This document shows positions 7,327-13,072 of a stretch of 25,456 nucleotides of DNA, in pieces. Each line of letters opens with the position of its first letter. Within the stretch, counting starts at the first letter, position 1. Location of the stretch: NCBI GenBank assembly GCA_038233815.1, contig JBBSVE010000037.1, forward strand, positions 1-25,456. The letters run 5' to 3'. Source of the stretch: JBBSVE01 sp038233815. GTDB lineage: Bacteria > Pseudomonadota > Alphaproteobacteria > Rhodobacterales > Rhodobacteraceae. Made by a program: the position numbers and the translations under genes. The notes under the pieces are model-generated. The model had not been told where the DNA came from. It ran no database searches and saw only the letters and a program-made list of their open reading frames with translations.

Positions 7327-8181
7327 TCACGCCGCCTGCCGCCGCGGTTGCACCATCGCCACCCCGAGCGCGGTAAGCGCCAGCGCGCCCCAGACCCAGC
7401 TTGAGAACCGCTCCCCCAGCAGGAGCATCGCCCAGAACACGCCGAACCCGGTGACGAGATAGCTCACCTGCGCCGCGAACGACGGACCCGCCCGGCCCAC
7501 GAGCCAGACATAGCATGTGTAGGCCGCAATGTTGAGCGTCGCGGCACAGACCAGCGCCCATTCCGGCGCACCCCACACCCCCCGGGGGTCGATGAACTGC
7601 CCCGACGCCAAGGCCAGAGGCGCCGATACAACCAGCCCCACCAGCGCCGCACCGAACAGAAGCTGGATCGGATCGACCCCGCCCATGCCCCACTTTGCAA
7701 CGATATTGACCTCCAGCGCATAGCAGAACGGCGCCACGAGCGCGAGCGGCAGCCAGACCGCCGCGCCCCGGTCCGGCAGGCTCGCATCCGGCAGCGCGAT
7801 CATCAATACCCCCACCAGCCCCAGGCCGAGCCCCAGCACCCGACGCGTCGAATACCGCTCCGTCCCGGCGGCCAGCGCCATGGGAAATGCCATCACCGGC
7901 ACCAGTGACAGAACCATGGCGAGGATGCCCGCCGGCAGATGACGCGCGGCCTCATAACCCGCAGAGTTCGGCACCAGCGATCCGAAAAACGCGATCACCC
8001 CGTAGCGCGCGAACGCCGCCCGGGTCAACGGCAGCCCGCGCCCGCGCAACACGACGACGACCCCGATGACCGAAGCGCCGACTACAAACTGCCAGAACAG
8101 CAGACCGAACCAGCGATAGCCCTCCGACACCGCGATCTTGTTGAGCGGTTGCGACATGCCCCACGCCGCGCCCGCCAGCAC
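7327..8181 (-). CDS. EamA/DMT-family permease (first EamA gene of the block; start uncertain)
   Basis: Ten hydrophobic helices in two EamA repeats: LVLAGAAWGMSQPLNKIAV (helix 1), LPAGILAMVLSLVPVMAFPM (first repeat) and SYLVTGFGVFWAMLLLGERF (second repeat, with the usual G-E before the last helices). The substrate is unknown. The start is a real problem. Homologues, as I recall them, begin a few residues before LVLAGA, but no ATG, GTG or TTG exists there. Options are the GTG at 8179-8181 used here, which trims helix 1; the ATG at 8155-8157, which removes half of it; or a TTG at 8338-8340 preceded by GAGGAG and overlapping the ymdB stop as TTGA. The TTG start would add a 53-residue Arg/Gly/Ala-rich leader with poor codon bias. 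The stop overlaps the ribosome-binding site of the SLC13 gene. Confidence 0.8.
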   Translation of the reverse strand: MLAGAAWGMSQPLNKIAVSEGYRWFGLLFWQFVVGASVIGVVVVLRGRGLPLTRAAFARYGVIAFFGSLVPNSAGYEAARHLPAGILAMVLSLVPVMAFPMALAAGTERYSTRRVLGLGLGLVGVLMIALPDASLPDRGAAVWLPLALVAPFCYALEVNIVAKWGMGGVDPIQLLFGAALVGLVVSAPLALASGQFIDPRGVWGAPEWALVCAATLNIAAYTCYVWLVGRAGPSFAAQVSYLVTGFGVFWAMLLLGERFSSWVWGALALTALGVAMVQPRRQAA

Positions 8182-8336
8182 CAGCGTGACGAAAACCGCG
8201 GTCCGCCCGCCGGACCTGTGTTCTGCACCACCACCACCGTCGGGTACCCGCTGTCCGCCGGCGGCTCCCGCAGCCGGGACGGGCCCTGTGTCAACGACCC
8301 TGGCCCTGCGCCAACGCGCGGGCCAACCCCACGCTG
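8182..8336. other. Gap between ymdB and the EamA gene
   Basis: 155 bp between the ymdB stop and the chosen EamA start. It is open in the EamA frame from the TTG at 8340, but codon use is poor (several AGG, mixed third positions). Minus-strand TTGACA occurs at 8287-8292 and again at 8335-8340, without a convincing -10 box after either. Whether this is coding leader or spacer cannot be settled by reading. Confidence 0.4.
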
Positions 8337-9149
8337 TCAAGGCCGCTCCTCGCGCAAACGGCCGCCGACCCGGACCGGCACCACACGCAGCGCCCGCCCA
8401 GTGGCGTCGTCGGTCTCGACATAGACGCCCGCCAGCGTCGCAGGGCCGGACGCGGGCTCGAACCTCGCCTTTGGCATGCCGGTGACGAAGCGGCGCATCG
8501 GCTCCAGCTTCTCCATCCCGATCACGCTGTCATAGTCGCCGCACATCCCGGCGTCGGTCAGATAGGCGCAGCCCCCCTCCAGGATCTGCGCGTCCGCCGT
8601 CGGCACATGGGTGTGCGTCCCTACCATGAGGCTCGCGCGCCCGTCGCACCAGTGCCCCATCGCCATCTTCTCCGACGTGGCCTCGCAATGCATGTCGACG
8701 ATGGCCGCCTGCGCCTGTCCGCCACGCGGATAGGCCCGGAGCACCGTCTCCACCGCCGAGAACGGATCGTCGAAGGGTCGCTTCATGAAGACCTGCCCCA
8801 GCACCTGAACCACCAGAACCCGCCGCCCGCCCCGGGCCTCGAAGAGCCGCGCGCCCTTGCCCGGCGCACCCTTGGCGAAATTGAGCGGCCGCAGCACGCG
8901 CGGCTCGGCCTCGATGAACTGGAGCATGTCCTTCTGGTCGAACGCATGATCGCCCAGCGTGACGCAATCGGCACCCGCTTCCAGCAGCGCCTTCGCATGC
9001 GTGCCGGTAAGGCCCATCCCGCCGCTTGCGTTCTCGCCGTTCACCACGACGAAATCGAGCCCCCATTCGGCGCGCAGCCCGGGCAACCGCTCGGTTACCA
9101 CAGTCCGCCCCGCGCGCCCCATCACATCGCCCAGAAAAAGAAGTCTCAT
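8337..9149 (-). CDS. ymdB: YmdB-family metallophosphoesterase (TIGR00282 type)
   Basis: The 270 residues match this family (about 260-275). They show MRLLFLGDVMGRAGR (metal-binding Asp8), VVVNGENASGG, LGDHAFDQKD, VDMHCEATSEKMAMGHW and VGTHTHVPTADAQIL, and the late block YLTDAGMCGDYDSVIGM. These carry the Asp, Asn, Glu and His ligands of a di-metal site. In B. subtilis YmdB the third block is GNHTWD; here Asn is Asp. Members hydrolyse 2',3'-cyclic nucleotides in vitro and affect sporulation and biofilm in Bacillus; the role in alphaproteobacteria is not settled. The upstream frame extends to 9173, but the ATG at 9147-9149 starts the conserved block. It has no clear Shine-Dalgarno sequence and a -10-like box only 6 bases away, suggesting a leaderless message. 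It is divergent from the helicase gene. Confidence 0.92.
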   Translation of the reverse strand: MRLLFLGDVMGRAGRTVVTERLPGLRAEWGLDFVVVNGENASGGMGLTGTHAKALLEAGADCVTLGDHAFDQKDMLQFIEAEPRVLRPLNFAKGAPGKGARLFEARGGRRVLVVQVLGQVFMKRPFDDPFSAVETVLRAYPRGGQAQAAIVDMHCEATSEKMAMGHWCDGRASLMVGTHTHVPTADAQILEGGCAYLTDAGMCGDYDSVIGMEKLEPMRRFVTGMPKARFEPASGPATLAGVYVETDDATGRALRVVPVRVGGRLREERP

Positions 9150-9155
9150 CCCCCG

Positions 9156-9184
9156 TCGATAGGGTCGGGCCAACCGAAGGGCAA
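9156..9184 (-). promoter_or_regulatory. Predicted leaderless promoter of ymdB
   Basis: Minus-strand TTGCCC (9179-9184) and TATCGA (9156-9161) are spaced exactly 17 bp. Six bases separate the second box from the ymdB ATG, so transcription would start at or beside the A of the start codon. This agrees with the missing ribosome-binding site. Four of six -35 bases and three of six -10 bases match consensus. Confidence 0.4.
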
Positions 9185-9208
9185 GCGCCTTGCGTCAAAC
9201 GCGACCCA

Positions 9209-9221
9209 CCCCCCCCCCCCC
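9209..9221. repeat. Poly-C tract of 13 bases in the ymdB/helicase divergent region
   Basis: Thirteen consecutive C residues, followed by ACC and five T residues. It is the longest homopolymer I noticed in the window. It lies about 25 bp upstream of the ymdB -35 box and about 115 bp upstream of the helicase ATG. Such tracts slip during replication and also during sequencing. No coding frame crosses it. Confidence 0.9.
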
Positions 9222-9335
9222 ACCTTTTTCTGTCCCATAAATATCCCCGCCGGAGGCTCCCACCCTCCCCCACCGCGCAACCGCCCGCAACAGGGACGCT
9301 TTGCGCCACGCTCCCCGCACCCTATCTTCCCCCGC

Positions 9336-11735
9336 ATGACCGCCCTGCCCCAAGCCCTCTCCGACTGGATCGCTGCGAAAGGCTGGTCGCTGCACAGCCA
9401 CCAGCGCGCGATGCTGGACCATGCGCCCGATCCCGCCACGCTCCTGATCGCCCCCACCGGAGGCGGCAAGACGCTGGCGGGCTTCCTGCCCACGCTGGCA
9501 GAACTGGGCGCGAGCCCGCCGCAGGGGCTCCACACGCTCTACATCTCGCCTCTGAAAGCACTCACCGCCGACATCCGCCGCAATCTGCGCGCGCCGATCG
9601 AGGGGGCGGACCTGGCGATCCGGGTGGAGGACCGGACCGGCGACACGTCCTACACCCAGCGCCGCCGCCAGCGCGCCGATCCGCCCCACATCTGGCTCAC
9701 CACCCCCGAAAGCCTCGCCCTGCTGCTGAGCTACGAGGACGCTCCCCGCATCTTCACCGGCCTCAGACGGGTCGTGATCGACGAGATCCATGCGCTGGCG
9801 GAATCCAAACGTGGCGATCAGCTAATGCTGAACGTGGCGCGCCTCGTTACCCTCGCACCCGGTCTCAGGCGCGTCGGTCTCTCCGCGACGGTGGAGGATC
9901 CGCCCGCACTGGGACGTTTCCTTGCGCCCGAAGGATGCTCCATCCTCGACGCCGATCCCGGCCCCGACCCCGACATCGCCATGCTGGACACGGCGGAGGC
10001 CCCCCCTTGGGCCGGGGCCGGAGGGCGCTACGCGATCCCCGCGATCCTCGAACAGGTGAAGAAACACGACATCACGCTGATCTTTCATAACACCCGCGCG
10101 CAGGCCGAACTCTTCTTCCATGCGCTCTGGGTGCAGAACACCGACAACCTGCCGATCGGCATCCACCACGGAAGCCTCGCCCGCGAACAGCGCGACCGGG
10201 TGGAACAGGCGATGGTCGCGGGCGCCTTACGCGCAGTGGTCTGCACCGGAAGCCTCGATCTCGGCATCGACTGGGGCGACGTGGATCTGGTGATCCAGGT
10301 CGGCGCGCCAAAGAACGTCAAGCGCCTCGTCCAGCGCATCGGGCGCGCGAACCACCGCTACAACACGCCCTCGAAGGCGCTTCTGGTGCCCGCCAACCGG
10401 CTCGAAGTGGTCGAATGTCAGGCCGCACTGGAGGCGGTGCGCGAGCGCGATCTCGACGGCGACCCGCGCGGGCCCGGACCGCTCGACGTGCTTTGCCAGC
10501 ATATGCTCGCCACCGCCGCCTCGGGGCCGTTCGACGCCGATACGCTCTATGCCGAGGTGCGGACGGCGGGGCCTTACGCCGACCTCGCGCGGTCCGACTT
10601 CGACGCCTGCCTCGCGTTCGCGGCGACGGGAGGCTACGCGCTCCGGGCCTATGACCGCTGGCAGCGCCTGATGCTGCGGGACGGGCGCTGGCGCCTGCGC
10701 GACCCCCGCTCGGCCCTCGTGATCCGCCAGAACCTCGGCACCATCATCGACCTCGAGATGCTGAAGGTGCGGATGCGCGGGCGCGGCGGTGCCCCCTTGG
10801 GCGAGGTGCAGGAAAGCTTCGCGGCCTCCCTCACCCACGGCGACACGTTCCTCATCGGCGGTCAGGTCGTGCGCTACGAGGGTCTGCGAGAGATGACCGT
10901 GGAGGTGTCCCGCAACCCGAGCCGGGAGCCGCGCGTTGCCGTTTACGGCGGCATGAAGATGCCCACCTCCACGCTTCTGGCGCAGCGCGTGCTGGGGATC
11001 CTGAACCAGTCCGCATGGCCGAACCTGCCCGCCCACACAGCCGACTGGCTGGCGCTGCAACGCACGGTCTCGCGCCTGCCCGAACCCGGTCGCCTGCTGG
11101 TGGAAAGCTTCCCACACGAGGGCCGCGAGCATCTCGTGGTCTACGGTTTTGCGGGCCGCAACGCGCAGCAGACGCTGGGCCTTTTGCTCACCAAACGGAT
11201 GGAGGAGGAGGGCCTGCATCCCTTAGGCTTTGTGGCGACCGATTACGCCACGCTGATCTGGGGGCTCAACTTGGTGCCGGACCCGGTCGCGCTCTTCGAT
11301 CCGGCGCGGCTCCGCCACGGGCTGGAAAGCTGGCTCGCGGGCAATGCGGTGATGAAGCGCACGTTCCGCAACGTGGCCATCGTCGCGGGCCTGATCGAGC
11401 GCAGCCATCAGGGGCGCCGCAAATCCGGGCGGCAGGCGACCTTTTCCTCCGATATCCTCTACGACACGCTGCGCCGGTTCGATCCCGACCACCTGATGCT
11501 CGCGATCACCCGCACGGAGGCGATGTCCGGCATGGTCGACTTCTCCCGCATCGAGGAGATGCTGGCCCGTATCGGTCCCCGGATTGACGTCGTTCGGCTT
11601 GGACGCGTGACGCCGCTGGCGCTGCCCCTGTTCCTCGAACCCGGCCGCGTGCCGGTGGAGGGGATGGCCCGCGAGCGGCTTATGGAGGATGCGGCCCATC
11701 GTCTGATGGCGGCGGCGGGGATACCCGCGACCTGA
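9336..11735 (+). CDS. Ligase-associated DEXH-box DNA helicase (Lhr-Core type)
   Basis: A 799-residue superfamily 2 helicase, the usual length for the ligase-associated type (about 800-830). Motif Q/I: HSHQRAMLD then APTGGGKT at 39-46 (Lys45). Motif Ia: ISPLKALTADIRRNL. Motif II: DEIH at 149-152, with ALAESKRGDQL after it. Motif III: GLSATV. Motifs IV-VI: IFHNTRAQAE, VVCTGSLDLGIDWGDVDLV and LVQRIGRANHR. The C-terminal half, with winged-helix and Lhr-specific domains, includes YGGMKMPTSTLLAQRVL and FSSDILYDTLRRFDPDH. Pseudomonas Lhr-Core is a 3'-5' ATP-driven RNA:DNA/DNA helicase thought to act in DNA repair. The much longer open frame from 8607 is antisense to ymdB and rejected. pdeM follows after 41 bp. 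The usual ligase and exonuclease partners are not in the window. Confidence 0.95.
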   Translation: MTALPQALSDWIAAKGWSLHSHQRAMLDHAPDPATLLIAPTGGGKTLAGFLPTLAELGASPPQGLHTLYISPLKALTADIRRNLRAPIEGADLAIRVEDRTGDTSYTQRRRQRADPPHIWLTTPESLALLLSYEDAPRIFTGLRRVVIDEIHALAESKRGDQLMLNVARLVTLAPGLRRVGLSATVEDPPALGRFLAPEGCSILDADPGPDPDIAMLDTAEAPPWAGAGGRYAIPAILEQVKKHDITLIFHNTRAQAELFFHALWVQNTDNLPIGIHHGSLAREQRDRVEQAMVAGALRAVVCTGSLDLGIDWGDVDLVIQVGAPKNVKRLVQRIGRANHRYNTPSKALLVPANRLEVVECQAALEAVRERDLDGDPRGPGPLDVLCQHMLATAASGPFDADTLYAEVRTAGPYADLARSDFDACLAFAATGGYALRAYDRWQRLMLRDGRWRLRDPRSALVIRQNLGTIIDLEMLKVRMRGRGGAPLGEVQESFAASLTHGDTFLIGGQVVRYEGLREMTVEVSRNPSREPRVAVYGGMKMPTSTLLAQRVLGILNQSAWPNLPAHTADWLALQRTVSRLPEPGRLLVESFPHEGREHLVVYGFAGRNAQQTLGLLLTKRMEEEGLHPLGFVATDYATLIWGLNLVPDPVALFDPARLRHGLESWLAGNAVMKRTFRNVAIVAGLIERSHQGRRKSGRQATFSSDILYDTLRRFDPDHLMLAITRTEAMSGMVDFSRIEEMLARIGPRIDVVRLGRVTPLALPLFLEPGRVPVEGMARERLMEDAAHRLMAAAGIPAT

Positions 11736-11776
11736 CGTCCCTTGCACCGTCCCTCGGCTTCGCCGTAGGTGACGCG

Positions 11777-12439
11777 ATGACCTGCCACACGATCATGCTT
11801 GCGGGTGCCGTTCTCAGCGCCCTGCCCTCCGGTGCGCTCTGGTGGCCGGATGCGCGCCTTCTTTGCGTCTCGGACCTCCATATCGGCAAGGCGACCCGCG
11901 CCGCACGGTTCGGCGGCACCATGCTGCCGCCCTATGAGACCGAGGATACGCTTGCGCGCCTTGGCGCCGATCTGGACGCGACCCGCCCGGCCCGCGTGAT
12001 CTGCCTCGGCGACAGTTTCGATCATGGCGACGCGGCGGAGGATCTGGCAGAGGCACACCGGCTTCGGCTGGCGGAGATGATGGCGGGGCGGGACTGGACC
12101 TGGATCTCGGGCAACCACGATCCTGTCCCAATGGGAATGGGCGGCCGCGACCGGGCGCAGGTGACGCTCGGACCGCTGACCTTCCGCCATATCGCGGATC
12201 GCGGCGCGCGGGGGGAGGTGTCTGGCCATTACCACCCCAAGGCGCGGCTCGGCGGGCAGGCGCGGCCCTGCTTTCTGGCCTGCGAGGACCGGCTGATCCT
12301 GCCCGCATACGGCACCTACACCGGCGGGCTCGCCTGCGAGGACCGGGCCTTCGACGCGCTGATGGGACCGCGCGCCATCGCGATCCTCACCGGGCGGCGC
12401 ACCTTCGCCGTGCCCCGCGGCGTGCGGCGCGCTCAGTAG
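11777..12439 (+). CDS. pdeM: Ligase-associated DNA damage response endonuclease PdeM
   Basis: A 220-residue metallophosphoesterase with the complete motif set in order: VSDLHIGKATRAARFGG (Asp33, His35), CLGDSFDHG, ISGNHDP and VSGHYHPKA, then PAYGTYTGGL, which is typical of this subfamily. In Pseudomonas putida the homologue (MPE) is a manganese-dependent DNA endonuclease/phosphodiesterase encoded with Lhr-Core, an exonuclease and an ATP-dependent ligase, and a repair role is inferred. Here it follows the helicase by 41 bp and shares its strand. The start has GGTGA a few bases upstream; Met7 is an alternative. Its last 7 bases overlap the end of the convergent ectC gene, so there is no room for a terminator between them. 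Confidence 0.93.
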   Translation: MTCHTIMLAGAVLSALPSGALWWPDARLLCVSDLHIGKATRAARFGGTMLPPYETEDTLARLGADLDATRPARVICLGDSFDHGDAAEDLAEAHRLRLAEMMAGRDWTWISGNHDPVPMGMGGRDRAQVTLGPLTFRHIADRGARGEVSGHYHPKARLGGQARPCFLACEDRLILPAYGTYTGGLACEDRAFDALMGPRAIAILTGRRTFAVPRGVRRAQ

Positions 12440-12804
12440 CCCCCGTCGGCACCATGGCTCTCGGTGCCGCTCAGCGCGGGCGTAAAGCAGCAGATGAGGC
12501 GGATCTCCGTCGTGGCCCGGACGCGGTGACGGTCGTTGAGGTTCATCGCGTAGAGCGTGCCGGGACCGATCGGATGCACGGTGCCGGTGGCCAGATCCTC
12601 TACCGTGCCCTCGCCCGAGAGGCAGTAGCAGGCCTCGAGATGCCGGTGATATTGCAGCTCCAGCACCGCCCCGGCCGTGACCACCGTGTCGGTCATCGTG
12701 TAACCCATGCCGTCAGGAGCGGTCAGCAGGCGGCGGCTGTTCCAGCCATCGCCTTTGACGTCATGCACCCCGCCCACCACGTCGGATAATTGCCGCACGA
12801 TCAT
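12433..12804 (-). CDS. ectC: Ectoine synthase (orphan)
   Basis: The 123 residues align without gaps to EctC for at least the first 117 positions. The enzyme is a cupin that cyclises N-gamma-acetyl-diaminobutyrate to the compatible solute ectoine. The iron ligands known in Paenibacillus lautus EctC fall at identical numbers: Glu57, Tyr85 and His93. Substrate residues also match: Trp21, Arg25, Thr40, Tyr52, His55, Glu115 and His117. Blocks visible are WNSRRLL, DGMGYTMTDT, HLEACYCLSGEG, EDLATGTVHPIGPGTLYAM and LICCFTPALSG. No ectA, ectB, ask or doe/ute genes flank it; neighbours are pdeM (convergent) and DUF3309 (divergent). The ATG at 12804 is preferred over the GTG at 12837, because GGAGGA lies 6 bases before it and homologues start MIVR. 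A perfect 14-bp palindrome precedes the gene. Confidence 0.94.
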   Translation of the reverse strand: MIVRQLSDVVGGVHDVKGDGWNSRRLLTAPDGMGYTMTDTVVTAGAVLELQYHRHLEACYCLSGEGTVEDLATGTVHPIGPGTLYAMNLNDRHRVRATTEIRLICCFTPALSGTESHGADGGY

Positions 12805-12821
12805 CTGCCATCCTCCGCCCC

Positions 12822-12835
12822 GATCCCACGGGATC
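12822..12835. promoter_or_regulatory. Perfect 14-bp palindrome upstream of ectC (possible operator)
   Basis: GATCCC and GGGATC are separated by two bases (AC) and lie 18-31 bp before the ectC ATG, in the 104-bp gap shared with the divergent DUF3309 gene. It could be an operator for a dimeric regulator or a small RNA hairpin close to the ribosome-binding site. Function is inference only. Confidence 0.3.
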
Positions 12836-12908
12836 ACCAGACCGCGAGGAACCGGACCGCGTCAAGCCGCGTTTGACCGGCGTTCGTCTCAGGACCGGAG
12901 TTTGTCCC

Positions 12909-13067
12909 ATGACCGTCGGCACGATCCTCATCATCCTGCTCGTCATCGTTCTTCTTGGTGCGCTGCCGCGCTGGGGCTATTCCACCGGCTGGGGTTACGG
13001 TCCCTCGGGCGGCATCGGTCTGGTTCTCGTCGTGGTCCTCATCCTGGTGCTGATGGGACGGATCTGA
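12909..13067 (+). CDS. DUF3309 family small membrane protein
   Basis: A 52-residue protein with two hydrophobic helices around a short Gly/Tyr/Trp loop: about 4-19 (GTILIILLVIVLLGAL), then PRWGYSTGWGYGPSGG at 20-35, then 36-50 (IGLVLVVVLILVLMG). The central motif and the LGALPRW junction are the DUF3309 signature as I know it. Function is unknown; the family is common in proteobacteria, often near stress genes. The ATG at 12909 is chosen over an upstream start at 12873, since it begins the first helix and CCGGAG stands before it. It is divergent from ectC and ends 5 bp before the convergent AsmA gene. Confidence 0.85.
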   Translation: MTVGTILIILLVIVLLGALPRWGYSTGWGYGPSGGIGLVLVVVLILVLMGRI

Positions 13068-13072
13068 CGCCC

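Noticed and set aside
5917..7404. 495-codon plus-strand frame opposite the SLC13 gene
   Set aside because: His/Arg/Asp-rich shadow of the real transporter gene; no ribosome-binding site or recognisable motif.
8607..9335. Open frame continuing 243 codons upstream of the helicase start
   Set aside because: It is antisense to ymdB, lacks any helicase-family sequence and arises from the high GC third positions of the opposite gene; the ATG at 9336 begins the conserved protein.
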